This document shows, in pieces, positions 15,618-24,250 of a stretch of 64,000 bases of DNA; the first letter of the stretch is position 1; every line of letters starts with the position of its first letter. The stretch is from Gemmiger formicilis (GTDB taxonomy: Bacteria; Bacillota; Clostridia; Oscillospirales; Ruminococcaceae), in contig NZ_FUYF01000013.1 in NCBI RefSeq assembly GCF_900167555.1, positions 1 through 64,000 of the forward strand, written 5' to 3'. The position numbers were made by a program, and so were the translations under genes. The notes under the pieces are model-generated. The model was not told where the DNA came from, searched no databases, and saw only the letters and a list, made by a program, of their open reading frames with translations.

Positions 15618-17984
15618 ATGCCATCCATCACCGGCCTGACCGCCGCCGAGGTCGAAGCGCGCCGCGCGGCGGGGCAGACGAACCAGCCGCCCAAATCACA
15701 GACCAAAACCACCGGCGAGATCGTGCGGGATAACGTCTGTACCTACTTCAACCTTGTGTTTCTGGTGCTGGCCGTTATGCTGGCGCTCGTGCATTCCTGG
15801 CTGAATATGGGATTTCTAGGCATCGTGTTCTGGAATACCCTCATCGGCATTGTGCAGCAGCTTCGCGCCAAGCGTACCATCGACAAGCTGACGCTTGTCT
15901 CAGCGCAGAAGCTCCGCTGCCTGCGCGACGGCCGGTGGTGCGAGGTGCTGTCCGACGACCTTGTGCAGGACGATGTTGTCGAGTTCGGCGCGGGTGACCA
16001 GATCGCAGCGGACGCCGTCGTGCTGGACGGCAGCGCCCAGGCGAACGAATCCCTCATCACGGGCGAGGCGCGGGCCATTCCCAAGGAGTGCGGCGCGGAG
16101 CTGAAATCCGGCAGCTTTCTGATGGCGGGCCGCTGCGTGGCGCGGCTGACCCGTGTCGGGGCCGAGAGCTACGCCAGCCGCCTGACTGCTGAGGCGCAGG
16201 CCGACGGTCACAGGGTCGCGCGCGGCGAGATGATGCGCAGCCTGGACAGGCTGATAAAATTCATCGGTGTGGCGCTGATCCCAATCGGCGCGGTGCTGAT
16301 CTGGAAGCAGCATTGGGTACTGGAGCTGTCCATGAAGGAGACTGTCGACGCCACGGTGGCAGCACTCATCGGTATGATCCCGGAGGGACTGTACCTGCTG
16401 ACGAGCGTTGCGCTGGCCGTGAGCATGATGCGGCTGGCCCGCCGCAAGGTGCTGACCCGCGACATGAACTGCATTGAAACGCTGGCCCGGGTGGACACTC
16501 TCTGCGTGGACAAGACCGGCACGATCACCGAGAGCACCATGCAGGCGGACGACCCGCTGCCGCTGGCGGAAAATACACCCATCACCGAAATTTTATCGGC
16601 GTTCTACGCGGGAGGGCAGCCAGATAACGACACGGCCCGCGCCCTGACAGCCCGCTTCGGGCAGGGCGGCACGGCATGGGCTGCCGTGCGCACCATCCCG
16701 TTCAACACGGCGTACAAGTACAGTGCCAAAGACTTTGGCGCGCAGGGGTGCTACGTCGTCGGTGCGCCCGACGTGCTGGCGGGCAGCAGGGCGGGGGAGC
16801 TTGCCGACAGGCTGAACCCGCTGCTGGCCCAGGGCCGCCGCGTGCTGCTGCTGTCAAAATATAACGGCACACTGCCGGATCCGCCCGCGGCGCTCGACCC
16901 CGCACAGCTGGAATTTTTGGCTCTGCTGCCGTTGCAGAACCGCATCCGCGAGAGTGCGCCCAAGACGTTCCGCTTCTTTGCGAAGCAGGGCGTGAAGATC
17001 AAGGTCATCTCGGGCGACGACCCACAGGCTGTCAGCCATGTGGCTGCCAACGCGGGCATTGCCGGGGCCGAGCACTGGGTCGATGCCGCCACGCTGCAAA
17101 GTGAGGCGGCGCTGGCCGAGGCTGCCGAAAAATGCACGGTCTTTGGCCGCGTCACGCCCGAGCAGAAGCGCCAGCTCGTCCATGCTTTGCAGGCAAAGGG
17201 CCACACGGTAGCCATGACCGGAGATGGTGTAAATGACGTACTTGCGTTAAAAGATGCCGACTGTGGCATCGCGATGGCGTCGGGCGCGCAGGCGGCCAGC
17301 CAGGTCGCGCAGCTTGTGCTGCTGGATTCGGACTTTGCCGCGCTGCCCGGCGTTGTGGCCGAGGGGCGGCGGGTCATCAACAACATCCAGCGCTCGGCGT
17401 CGCTGTTTCTGGTCAAGAACATCTTCTCGTTTTTGCTCAGCATCGTCGCGCTGGCCCTGCCGCTGGCCTACCCGTTCCAGCCGCTGCAGCTGTCGCTCGT
17501 TACGTTTGCCACCATCGGCGCACCGGCGTTCTTTCTGGCGCTTGAGCCGAACCACGAGCTTGTCCACGGTAAATTCATGCGGAACGTGCTGCGCAAGGCA
17601 CTGCCCGGCGGGCTGACGGATTTCCTGCTTGTGTTCTGCGCACAGGGGTTCGGCTATGCGTTCGACATCCCGTCCGACATGGTCGGTACGATCTGCACGT
17701 TGGTGATTTTGTGCGTGGGCTTGCAGATTTTGTGGGGTGTCTGCATCCCGTTCACGCCGCTGCACTGGACCATCTGGGGCAGTATGACCGTGGCGGGCGT
17801 CGGCGGGGTGTTCCTGCTGGCGCGCTGGCTGCCGCTGGTGCGGCTGGATCTGGGCAGCACGCTGGTGCTGGTCGTTCTGCTGGCCCTGAGCGCCCCGACT
17901 CTGGCCGGGCTTGTCTTTATGGGCGAGCGGCTGCACGGCATGGTCAACGATTGGAAAAATAAAAAAGCACGAAAACACGTATAA
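15618..17984 (+). CDS. P-type cation ATPase, CtpE-like
   Basis: A 788-residue P-type ATPase. It starts with TGLTAAEVEARRAAGQTN and the IVRDNVCTYFNLVFL first helix pair typical of the CtpE-like group, which has been linked to calcium or general divalent-cation transport. Actuator motif: TGEA. Membrane motif before the P-domain: IPEGLYLL. Phosphorylation site: DKTGT (about residue 297). Hinge: TGDGVND. All catalytic motifs are intact. About ten membrane helices are seen, four to six of them at the C-terminus. There are no N-terminal heavy-metal CxxC domains. The ATG at 15618 follows AAAGGAG, so the in-frame upstream reading from 15444 was rejected. The ion is not determined by sequence alone. 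Confidence 0.9.
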   Translation: MPSITGLTAAEVEARRAAGQTNQPPKSQTKTTGEIVRDNVCTYFNLVFLVLAVMLALVHSWLNMGFLGIVFWNTLIGIVQQLRAKRTIDKLTLVSAQKLRCLRDGRWCEVLSDDLVQDDVVEFGAGDQIAADAVVLDGSAQANESLITGEARAIPKECGAELKSGSFLMAGRCVARLTRVGAESYASRLTAEAQADGHRVARGEMMRSLDRLIKFIGVALIPIGAVLIWKQHWVLELSMKETVDATVAALIGMIPEGLYLLTSVALAVSMMRLARRKVLTRDMNCIETLARVDTLCVDKTGTITESTMQADDPLPLAENTPITEILSAFYAGGQPDNDTARALTARFGQGGTAWAAVRTIPFNTAYKYSAKDFGAQGCYVVGAPDVLAGSRAGELADRLNPLLAQGRRVLLLSKYNGTLPDPPAALDPAQLEFLALLPLQNRIRESAPKTFRFFAKQGVKIKVISGDDPQAVSHVAANAGIAGAEHWVDAATLQSEAALAEAAEKCTVFGRVTPEQKRQLVHALQAKGHTVAMTGDGVNDVLALKDADCGIAMASGAQAASQVAQLVLLDSDFAALPGVVAEGRRVINNIQRSASLFLVKNIFSFLLSIVALALPLAYPFQPLQLSLVTFATIGAPAFFLALEPNHELVHGKFMRNVLRKALPGGLTDFLLVFCAQGFGYAFDIPSDMVGTICTLVILCVGLQILWGVCIPFTPLHWTIWGSMTVAGVGGVFLLARWLPLVRLDLGSTLVLVVLLALSAPTLAGLVFMGERLHGMVNDWKNKKARKHV

Positions 17985-17985
17985 A

Positions 17986-18029
17986 ACGACAGCCCCGCCC
18001 GCAGAAAAACGGGTGGGGCTGTCGTTTTA
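17986..18029 (+). terminator. Strong intrinsic terminator after the P-type ATPase
   Basis: An almost perfect stem (AACGACAGCCCCGCCCG with CGGGTGGGGCTGTCGTT) is followed by TTTATC. It begins at the stop codon. The A-rich left side could also terminate minus-strand transcripts. Confidence 0.9.
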
Positions 18030-18073
18030 TCAAAATTATAATTGTAATAGGGGAATTATGAGAAATGGAAATC

Positions 18074-18150
18074 GCAGGGAGGGGTCTTGACCCCTCCGCG
18101 GGGCCTGGCGGCGGCCACGGTGTTCCGGGCCGGATATGTCCGGCCCCTAC
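18074..18150. repeat. Opposed pair of palindromic units
   Basis: Forward unit 18074-18099 (AGGGGTC-TT-GACCCCT) and reverse unit 18125-18150 (GGCCGGA-TAT-GTCCGGCC). They lie between the converging P-type ATPase and DUF1275 genes. Confidence 0.85.
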
Positions 18151-18174
18151 AGCCATTCCGGCAGGGAAGATGCG

Positions 18175-18879
18175 TTATTTTTTCAGCTCCTCCTCGATCT
18201 CCGGCAGATCCTCTTTGATAAACATAAAGCACAAGCTCACCAGCAGCAGCGCGCAGGAAAGCCAGATCGTCCTCTCGCCGAAGATGCCGACGCACTGTGT
18301 ACCGATGCCCGCACCCAGCGCAAAGATAAAGATAATGGCAAAGTACTGCAGGGACTTCCACAGCGCGTTTTTATCGTGGCTGTGTCCGAATGCGACCAGC
18401 GCGTCCATGCCGCTGCGCAGGTTGCCGATGCACATGGTACTGGCAAACGGGTAGCCATGCACCTTGCGGAACGCCTGCACCTGCATGGCGCAGGCAAACG
18501 AGACCAGCGCGTTTGCGCCAATATCCCACGCGGCAGGGAAGAAGCCCACCGCGAACAGCAGCACGATCTCGGCCAGCACGACGAGCTGACGCCAGTGGAT
18601 GCGGCGGGCCTGCCGCCAGTGCAGGCGGATGCACTCCGCCGCGGCCACACCCAGCGCAAAGGACAGAACGGGGATAAAATAGTGGGCAAACCGCGATAAA
18701 TCGCCATCAAACAGGCTCTGGCTCATCAGCACGATGTTGCCGGTCTGGGCGTTGGCAAACACCTTGCCGCGCCCAATGTAGGTGTAGGCGTCCTGCAGGC
18801 CGCCCGACGCCGACAAGAACATGACCGTGCGGAATGCCTCCGACATCTGGCCGCGGTGATGCGGGAATAATTTTGACAT
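18175..18879 (-). CDS. DUF1275 (YoaK-type) membrane protein
   Basis: A 234-residue protein with six or so membrane helices. It matches DUF1275/YoaK in length and in the diagnostic stretch SASGGLQDAYTYIGRGKVFANAQTGNIVLM near the N-terminus and MQVQAFRKVHGYPFASTMCIGNLRSGMDAL in the second half. The family is common in bacteria and its function is not established; a transporter role is usually guessed. It is a single gene. The start is at the ATG at 18879, with GAGAGGTCGG upstream. Confidence 0.87.
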   Translation of the reverse strand: MSKLFPHHRGQMSEAFRTVMFLSASGGLQDAYTYIGRGKVFANAQTGNIVLMSQSLFDGDLSRFAHYFIPVLSFALGVAAAECIRLHWRQARRIHWRQLVVLAEIVLLFAVGFFPAAWDIGANALVSFACAMQVQAFRKVHGYPFASTMCIGNLRSGMDALVAFGHSHDKNALWKSLQYFAIIFIFALGAGIGTQCVGIFGERTIWLSCALLLVSLCFMFIKEDLPEIEEELKK

Positions 18880-19040
18880 GACTTTCCGACCTCTCTATTA
18901 CGTTTAAACACCGCCATTATAGCGCGCCGCGCCGCCGCTGTAAAGTTTGCAGCAACACATGCGGCGTTTTGTACCAAAGTGACGCTGCAAAACGGAGAAA
19001 GATTTTATACAAAGTGCAGAAATTTGTGCAGGAGTATTAC

Positions 19041-19067
19041 ATGAGCGCAACTTTTGCGGTATACTGA
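19041..19067 (+). CDS. Possible 8-residue leader peptide MSATFAVY
   Basis: GGAG (19031-19034) lies seven bases before an ATG that opens an eight-codon frame ending in TGA. It is followed 26 bases later by a strong terminator hairpin, and then the DUF2798 gene. This is the layout of a translational attenuator. It competes with another reading: TATACT at 19060-19065 could be a -10 element, in which case this frame would not be transcribed from that promoter. Without expression data the peptide is only a candidate. Confidence 0.25.
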   Translation: MSATFAVY

Positions 19068-19092
19068 CTTCACTTTCCAACGCAGTGAGACA

Positions 19093-19147
19093 ACAGCCGC
19101 AGGGCGTCGCAACGAGTTGAGCGACACCCTGCGGCTGTTTTTGTTTT
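19093..19147 (+). terminator. Terminator hairpin 35 bases upstream of the DUF2798 gene
   Basis: An 18-base stem with a single mismatch (19093-19110 with 19121-19138, ending in CTGCGGCTGT) is followed by TTTTTGTTTT. No gene on this strand ends near it: the flanking DUF1275 gene is divergent. It should therefore stop a short leader transcript (attenuator or small RNA) rather than a coding transcript. The rest of 18880-19181 shows no gene. Confidence 0.75.
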
Positions 19148-19181
19148 GGAGAAAATAACGTATATATGAGGAGTAATTACA

Positions 19182-19655
19182 ATGCCGCAAACAAAGAAAC
19201 AGGAAATCGTCTACACCGTCATGATGGTCTGCGTCATGGTCTACGGAATGGTCTGCTACAATATCGCACTGGATGTGGGCGGGATGCAGAATTTCATCTT
19301 CGCCGCTGCCCTCAGTGAGCTGCCCATCATGGGCGTCATTGGCTTTTTGCTGGACACGTTCCTGGTCGGCCCCACGGCCATGCGCATCGCCACGGGCTGG
19401 TTCACCCCAGGCAAGGACAAGCAGGTGTTCCTGGTGGCCGCTATCTCCTGTCTGTCCGCGTGGATGATGTGCCCGTTGATGAGCTTTTTCGCCACGCTGT
19501 TCTTCAAGGACAGCCACAACGCGAACTTTTTCGCCATGTGGGTGCAGACCACGGCGATGAACTATCCCACGGCATTTTTGTGGCAGCTGTGCGGCGCGGG
19601 CCCGCTGGTGCGGTTCGTGTTTGGCAAGGGTCTGGCCGCTATGAAAAAGAAGTGA
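19182..19655 (+). CDS. DUF2798-family membrane protein
   Basis: A 157-residue protein with four predicted membrane helices. It matches the DUF2798 pattern: paired helices with PTAMRIATGW and a C-terminal YPTAFLWQLCGAGPLVRFVF. Function is unknown. GAGGAG lies a few bases before the ATG. The leader carries a strong terminator hairpin, so its expression may depend on anti-termination. The downstream 11-mer TTTTGTACCAA (19707-19717) also occurs upstream of the leader (18967-18977). Confidence 0.75.
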   Translation: MPQTKKQEIVYTVMMVCVMVYGMVCYNIALDVGGMQNFIFAAALSELPIMGVIGFLLDTFLVGPTAMRIATGWFTPGKDKQVFLVAAISCLSAWMMCPLMSFFATLFFKDSHNANFFAMWVQTTAMNYPTAFLWQLCGAGPLVRFVFGKGLAAMKKK

Positions 19656-19737
19656 TAACGATTTCATAATACATCTAATACATCGACAGAAAAAACACAA
19701 ACCCAATTTTGTACCAATAAAACTGCACAAAAACCAC

Positions 19738-19765
19738 TTGCTATATTTGGTAATAGTGCTATAAT
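19738..19765 (+). promoter_or_regulatory. Promoter of the V/A-ATPase operon
   Basis: TTGCTA (19738-19743), a 16-base spacer and TATAAT (19760-19765) precede a leader of about 110 nt. The leader contains a short copy of the TTGGCCCCCTC repeat (19815-19838). Confidence 0.75.
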
Positions 19766-19814
19766 ACGGCTGAACCTGAAAGTTGGGTGTACCTATTTAT
19801 ATAGAGAAAAGCCC

Positions 19815-19838
19815 CTTGGCCCCCTCGCAGAGGGAGGC
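19815..19838. repeat. Short second-family repeat in the V-ATPase leader
   Basis: CTTGGCCCCCTCGCAGAGGG is a truncated relative of the repeats at 7066 and 21278. It forms a small CCCTC/GAGGG hairpin in the operon leader. Confidence 0.6.
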
Positions 19839-19884
19839 AGGGAACCCAACCCAGGTAAAGCTCCCAAAGAGTGAGGTGCATTGC

Positions 19885-20217
19885 ATGAAAGATGTCAACG
19901 ACCTGATGCAGGCCATTTTGGAGATGGATGCCGCCCAGCGCCGCGAAAGCGAGAAGGCCCGGCTCGAGCGCTCTGCCCGGCTGGCTGCTCTGGACGAGCA
20001 GAAGCAGAAGATCATCGCGGAGTGTGACGCCCGCGAGAAGTCCGAGTCCGACGCCGCCGCAAGAGCTGCCGAGGAGGGCAACGCCGCCGCGCTGGCCGCG
20101 CTGGAGACCCAGCGCAGCCAGGCAGCCGAGGCCATGACCGCCGCCGCAAAGGCCCATGAGGCCGAATGGTGCGCTGCGCTTGTACAGCGTACCCTGGGCG
20201 AGGAGGCCGCACAATGA
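19885..20217 (+). CDS. V/A-type ATPase peripheral stalk subunit (G/H type)
   Basis: A 110-residue, Ala/Glu/Lys/Arg-rich protein predicted to be one long coiled coil. It is the size and composition of the small stalk subunit (NtpF/AhaH/subunit G) that pairs with subunit E to form the peripheral stalk of V/A-ATPases. It is the first gene of the operon. GAGGTG precedes the ATG at 19885, and the in-frame extension from 19783 was rejected because it runs through the repeat. Its stop overlaps the next gene by four bases (ATGA). Confidence 0.8.
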   Translation: MKDVNDLMQAILEMDAAQRRESEKARLERSARLAALDEQKQKIIAECDAREKSESDAAARAAEEGNAAALAALETQRSQAAEAMTAAAKAHEAEWCAALVQRTLGEEAAQ

Positions 20218-21272
20218 TGCCCACGGGCAAGGCAAGCGGCAACGCCGTGCTGGCCAAGGCCCGCGCCCTGTACGGCAGCCACCTGCGGGCCGACGATTAC
20301 CGCCGCCTGATGGCCTGCCGCACAATGACCGAGCTGGCCGCGGCCTTGAAAGAATACCCGCTGTACAGCGAAGCGCTGGCCGAGGTCAACCCCCAGTACG
20401 CCCGCCGCGTCCAGCTGGAAAACCTGCTGCGCCAGAGCCTGTACACCCGGTACGACAGCCTTTGCCGCTATGACCGCAGCGCGGGCAACAAAGTGTATGA
20501 GTATTTTACCCTCTGCTGTGAGGTCGATGAGCTGACTGCCGCCATGCGGTGCCTGGATGCAGGCCGCCCGGGCGATTACCTGTTCCGCCTGCCGGAGTTC
20601 TTGCAGCAGCGCTGCTGCATCGACCTCTACGCGCTGGCCAAGGCCACGAGTTTGGACGGTATCCTGGCCGCTGTGGCCGGTACGCGGTGGGAAAAGGTCC
20701 TGGCACCGCTGCAGAGCGCCAAGCCGGACCGCGGTCTGACCGCCCAGGCCGAGCCGCTTCTGCAGGACTTCCGCCACCGCGCACTGGTGGCGCTGGCCCC
20801 CGCTAAGGGCGGCACAAGCGCTGCGCCGAACCTGCGCGACCTCGTCGAGCTGGAATGCGACACCTCCGCTGTTTCCAACGCCGCGCGGCTCATCCGCATC
20901 GGCGCGCCGGACTCGGTGGTGCGCACCAACGCCCGCCGCGACTGCACGGCCCTGACGAACGACGAGTGGGAATACCTGCTCGCCGCCCGCGATCTGGACA
21001 CGTTCAAGGCGCGGTTCGCCGGGACGAAGTACGGCCCGCTGCTGGGACACCATGAGTACAGCGTTTTGAAGGAGGGCTTCTTCCACTACCGATGCGACTG
21101 GTGCCGCAAGTGGCTGCGGTTCTCCACCGACCCGACGCTGGTCATGCTGTGCTACGTCTGGCTGGCCCGGTGTGAGGTGCAGGATCTGGATCACATCATT
21201 GAGGGCGTGCATTACAAGCTGCCGCCCGAGGATGTCCAGCCGCTGCTGGTGGGGTTTGATGAGAAGGATTGA
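20214..21272 (+). CDS. atpC: V/A-type ATP synthase subunit C
   Basis: A 352-residue protein. It is the central-stalk connector (subunit C, homologous to eukaryotic subunit d) that docks the rotor shaft onto the K ring. It is helical and soluble, with the tripled helical-bundle pattern and the family ending CYVWLARCEVQDLDHIIEGVHYKLPPEDV, which resembles the ...EVRNLRLIIRGK...P.E.I motif of V-type C subunits. It overlaps the preceding gene by ATGA and uses GAGGAGG inside that gene's end as its ribosome site. A 49-bp-type repeat separates it from subunit I. Confidence 0.87.
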   Translation: MMPTGKASGNAVLAKARALYGSHLRADDYRRLMACRTMTELAAALKEYPLYSEALAEVNPQYARRVQLENLLRQSLYTRYDSLCRYDRSAGNKVYEYFTLCCEVDELTAAMRCLDAGRPGDYLFRLPEFLQQRCCIDLYALAKATSLDGILAAVAGTRWEKVLAPLQSAKPDRGLTAQAEPLLQDFRHRALVALAPAKGGTSAAPNLRDLVELECDTSAVSNAARLIRIGAPDSVVRTNARRDCTALTNDEWEYLLAARDLDTFKARFAGTKYGPLLGHHEYSVLKEGFFHYRCDWCRKWLRFSTDPTLVMLCYVWLARCEVQDLDHIIEGVHYKLPPEDVQPLLVGFDEKD

Positions 21273-21277
21273 GTGAC

Positions 21278-21462
21278 CCTTGGCCCCCTCTGGGAGGGGG
21301 CTCCGCCCGCAGGCGGTGGGGGAGAGAGCTTTGCGGCAGCCCGAAAAATTTCGGGTGATGGCAAGGTTCGCTCCCTCCGCCCCTGCGGGGCACCGTCCCC
21401 CTCTGGCGCAAGCGCCACCTTCCCCGTGTCGGGGGAGTCTGTCTCGCCGAGGGAGGCAAGCT
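21278..21462. repeat. Second-family repeat inserted between V-ATPase genes C and I
   Basis: Bases 21281-21329 are identical to 7069-7117. The right-hand part (CCTGCGGGGCACCGTCCCCC, CGCAAGCGCCACCTTCCCCG, CCGAGGGAGGCAAGC) resembles the right arms of the CCTTCCCCC elements. At 206 bases between genes, this is the longest spacer in the front half of the operon, and it is transcribed. Confidence 0.85.
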
Positions 21463-21483
21463 GAAACAAGGAGTGTGAACTGA

Positions 21484-23400
21484 TTGGTTGAAAAGATGAA
21501 ACTGGTGCGGGTGCAGGGCACGATGCCCCAGCTGAACGAGTTTATCGGCTCGTGCTGCATGGACGGACGCTTTGACCTTGAGCCCGCAACCAGATATATG
21601 TCGGAATCGCTGGGATACGGCGCTCTGAATGAGGAGAACCCCCACACCGCGATCCGCGACCAGATCGAGACGATGGCCAAAGAGGCCAATATGGAGCTGC
21701 ACGAGGGGCAGCAGCACAGCGACCCGGTGGATGCCGAGGGCCGCAGCTATCTGAGCGACCTGCTGGAAAAGATCGACGACCTCTGCGCCGAGCGCAAGGT
21801 CCTGCTGGACCAGAAGAAGCTCTGCGAGGACGGCATCGAGCAGTACAGCCACTTTACCGGCCTGAAGGTCAACGTGGACGACATTCTCGACTGCGCCCAC
21901 GTCAAGATCCGTTTCGGCTTCCTGCCGACGGAGGGCTACAACAAGCTGATGAACAACTACGGCGACGACCCGTACATCCTGTTCACCCCCTGCAACCAGA
22001 CGAAGGCCGGTTACTGGGGCGTCTACATGACCCCGCGGGAGCACGCGCTGGAGACCGACGGCATCTTCTCGATGCTCTACTTTGAGCCGGTGCATGTGCC
22101 CGGCGCGGCTGGCTCGCCCGCCGAGATCATCGAGCACTTTAAAGAGAACCTCGACGTTGTCAACAAGAGCGTCGAGGACGTCAACGCCCGCATTGCCGCC
22201 CTGTGGCAGCAAAACGCCGACAAGGTCCAGCTGCTGTACAACACAGCCTGCTACTACGCGGCGATCTACGACCTGCGCCGCATGGCCGCGGTCAAGGGCG
22301 AGCACTTCTTCTGCGTCGGCTGGGTCCCGGCGTCGGAGGTGGACGAGGTCGCGGGTAAGGCCCGCGGCATCCATGGGCTGCGCGTCACGGTGGACGGACC
22401 GGAATCCGCCGGTAAGATGACGCCCCCCACCAAGCTGAAAAACCCCTGGTGGAGCCGCCCTTTTGAGTTTTTCGTCGAAATGTACGGTCTGCCCGCCTAC
22501 GGCGAGACAGATGTCACCGGCTTTGTAGCGATCACATTCACCGTGCTGTTCGGCATGATGTTTGGCGACGTCGGGCAGGGTATCGTGCTGGCACTGTTCA
22601 GCACGTTCATGTGGAAGGTCAAGCACAATGACCTGTTCCATCTGATGATCCCCTGCGGCATTTCGAGCACGATCTTCGGCCTGGTCTACGGTTCTCTCTT
22701 TGGCTACGAGGAGGCCCTTGACCCGCTCTACCATGCGCTTGGCATGGCAGGCAAGCCCGTTTCCGTTATGGATTCCATCACCGGCATCCTGATGGTGGCT
22801 GTCTACATCGGCATTGTGCTGGTGCTGGCCGCCATGGCACTGAATATGTACACCCACGCCCGCCACAGCGAGTGGGGCGAGTTCATCTTCTCGCCCAACG
22901 GCCTTGTCGGCATGGTGACCTACCTGTGCGGCGTTGATCTGGCGTCCGCTTATATGGGTGCTGTCACGTTTATGCCGCAGGTGCTGGCGGTGGTCGGCAT
23001 GGTCGTCGGTCTGGTGTTGCTGCTCTTTGCGGAGCTGCTGGCCCCGATGGTCGAGGGCAAGCCCTGGAAGCCTGCGGGCGGTATGGGCAACTACCTGATG
23101 CAGAGCGTATTTGAGCTGCTGGAAACGGTGCTGAGCTACCTGTCCAACACGATCTCGTTCTTGCGTGTCGGTGCGTTCGTCATCGTCCACGCCAGTATGA
23201 TGATGGTCGTCTTTACGCTGGCCGGTACGCCGAACAACATTGTTGTGGTCATCCTGGGCAACCTCGTGGTCATCTGCCTCGAAGCACTGCTCTCCGCCAT
23301 TCAGGGCATCCGTCTGGAGTTCTACGAGATGTTCAGCCGCTGCTACAAGGGCGGCGGCCGCAAGTTCGTAGCCTTTGATTTGAAGAAAGCAAAAGCATAA
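21484..23400 (+). CDS. atpI: V/A-type ATP synthase subunit I (membrane stator, a-subunit)
   Basis: A 638-residue protein with an N-terminal cytoplasmic half (residues about 1-330) and a C-terminal half of seven or eight membrane helices. It provides the ion half-channels next to the K ring. GMMFGDVGQG (about residue 357) and SFLRVGAFVIVHA, which carries the essential stator Arg, are hallmarks. The start is probably the TTG at 21484: AAGGAG (21468-21473) is ten bases away, whereas the next ATG (21496) is 22 bases away. VEKMKLVRV also matches the usual family N-terminus. Confidence 0.93.
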   Translation: MVEKMKLVRVQGTMPQLNEFIGSCCMDGRFDLEPATRYMSESLGYGALNEENPHTAIRDQIETMAKEANMELHEGQQHSDPVDAEGRSYLSDLLEKIDDLCAERKVLLDQKKLCEDGIEQYSHFTGLKVNVDDILDCAHVKIRFGFLPTEGYNKLMNNYGDDPYILFTPCNQTKAGYWGVYMTPREHALETDGIFSMLYFEPVHVPGAAGSPAEIIEHFKENLDVVNKSVEDVNARIAALWQQNADKVQLLYNTACYYAAIYDLRRMAAVKGEHFFCVGWVPASEVDEVAGKARGIHGLRVTVDGPESAGKMTPPTKLKNPWWSRPFEFFVEMYGLPAYGETDVTGFVAITFTVLFGMMFGDVGQGIVLALFSTFMWKVKHNDLFHLMIPCGISSTIFGLVYGSLFGYEEALDPLYHALGMAGKPVSVMDSITGILMVAVYIGIVLVLAAMALNMYTHARHSEWGEFIFSPNGLVGMVTYLCGVDLASAYMGAVTFMPQVLAVVGMVVGLVLLLFAELLAPMVEGKPWKPAGGMGNYLMQSVFELLETVLSYLSNTISFLRVGAFVIVHASMMMVVFTLAGTPNNIVVVILGNLVVICLEALLSAIQGIRLEFYEMFSRCYKGGGRKFVAFDLKKAKA

Positions 23401-23408
23401 GATGCGCC

Positions 23409-23494
23409 GTAGAGGCCGGACATATCCGGCCCGCAACCATTCCACAATCGGACGATAGAATCGAAGCCGCGGGCCGGGCATGCCCGGCCCTTGC
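23409..23494. repeat. Opposed pair of palindromic units inside the V-ATPase operon
   Basis: Forward unit 23409-23434 (GGCCGGA-CAT-ATCCGGCC) and reverse unit 23469-23494 (GGGCATGCCC), CCGC ends inward. The pair sits between subunits I and K. Confidence 0.85.
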
Positions 23495-23551
23495 AAAAGC
23501 GCCTTGACAGAGGGGCGCGGAATAAAACAAAAAATTACGGAGGGTTCCATT

Positions 23552-23929
23552 ATGAAAACCAAGTTCAGCAAACTGTTCGTTACCATCCTGATCGTGGCCG
23601 CTGTGACCTGCTGCGGCGCACTGGGCGTCTTTGCCGCGGATGATGCCAATGCCGACACCACCGCTGCCACCACCGCTTCCGAGACCGTCAACACCGACAA
23701 TGACCACAACAGCTCTTTGAGCATCGGTCTGGTCGCTGCCGCTCTGGCTACGGGTCTTGCCGGTATCGGCGGCGGCATGGCCGTCGCTTCCGCTGCGCCT
23801 GCCGCTATCGCAGCCAACAGCGAGAATGAAAAGACCTTCGGCAAGAGCCTGATCTTCGTCGCCCTGGGCGAGTCCATCGCTCTGTACGGCCTGGTCATCT
23901 CCATCATGATCCTGTCCAAGCTGGTGTAA
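23552..23929 (+). CDS. atpK: V/A-type ATP synthase subunit K (rotor ring) with N-terminal signal-like extension
   Basis: A 125-residue rotor subunit. The functional core is a single hairpin: helix 1 at about residues 56-88 (LAGIGGGMAVASAAP) and helix 2 at about 97-124 (KSLIFVALGESIALYGLVISIMIL). The ion-carrying Glu is E107, followed by S108 and Y112, positions that bind sodium in Na+ c-rings. The Gln usual on helix 1 is replaced by a small hydrophobic residue (about V78). Unlike Enterococcus NtpK (four helices), only one hairpin is present. Residues 1-29 look like a signal peptide (KLFVTILIVAAVTCCGALGVFAAD) followed by a polar Asp/Thr-rich linker, so a cleaved or three-helix form is possible. 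ACGGAGGG precedes the ATG. Confidence 0.9.
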   Translation: MKTKFSKLFVTILIVAAVTCCGALGVFAADDANADTTAATTASETVNTDNDHNSSLSIGLVAAALATGLAGIGGGMAVASAAPAAIAANSENEKTFGKSLIFVALGESIALYGLVISIMILSKLV

Positions 23930-23933
23930 CGCC

Positions 23934-24239
23934 ATGCGGTTCTTTCTCATCAGCGACAACTCCGACGCCATGAACGGTCTGCGCCTTGCGGGTATTGAGG
24001 GCACCGTCGCCCGCAGCGAAGCCGACCTGCGCAACGCGCTGGAAATGGCAGCCCAGCAGCCCGACATCGCCGTGCTGCTCGTGACCGAGAAGATCGCCGA
24101 GACCTACACGGCCACGCTGGACAGCGCCCGCGCTGCCGGTGGGCCGCTGCTCATCACGGTGCCCTCCACCGGCGGCGGTGCTGCCGGTAAGGACCGCCTG
24201 ACCCGCTATATCCGCGAGGCCATCGGCGTCAAGATTTAA
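23934..24239 (+). CDS. atpF: V/A-type ATP synthase subunit F
   Basis: A 101-residue alpha/beta protein. It is the central-shaft subunit F that contacts D and regulates ATP hydrolysis. It shows the family opening MRFFLISDNSDAMNGLRLAGIEG and central DIAVLLVTEKIAE, then a Gly-rich stretch PSTGGGAAGKDRLTRYIREAIGVKI. It starts four bases after the K stop. Confidence 0.9.
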   Translation: MRFFLISDNSDAMNGLRLAGIEGTVARSEADLRNALEMAAQQPDIAVLLVTEKIAETYTATLDSARAAGGPLLITVPSTGGGAAGKDRLTRYIREAIGVKI

Positions 24240-24250
24240 GAGGTGTGACC

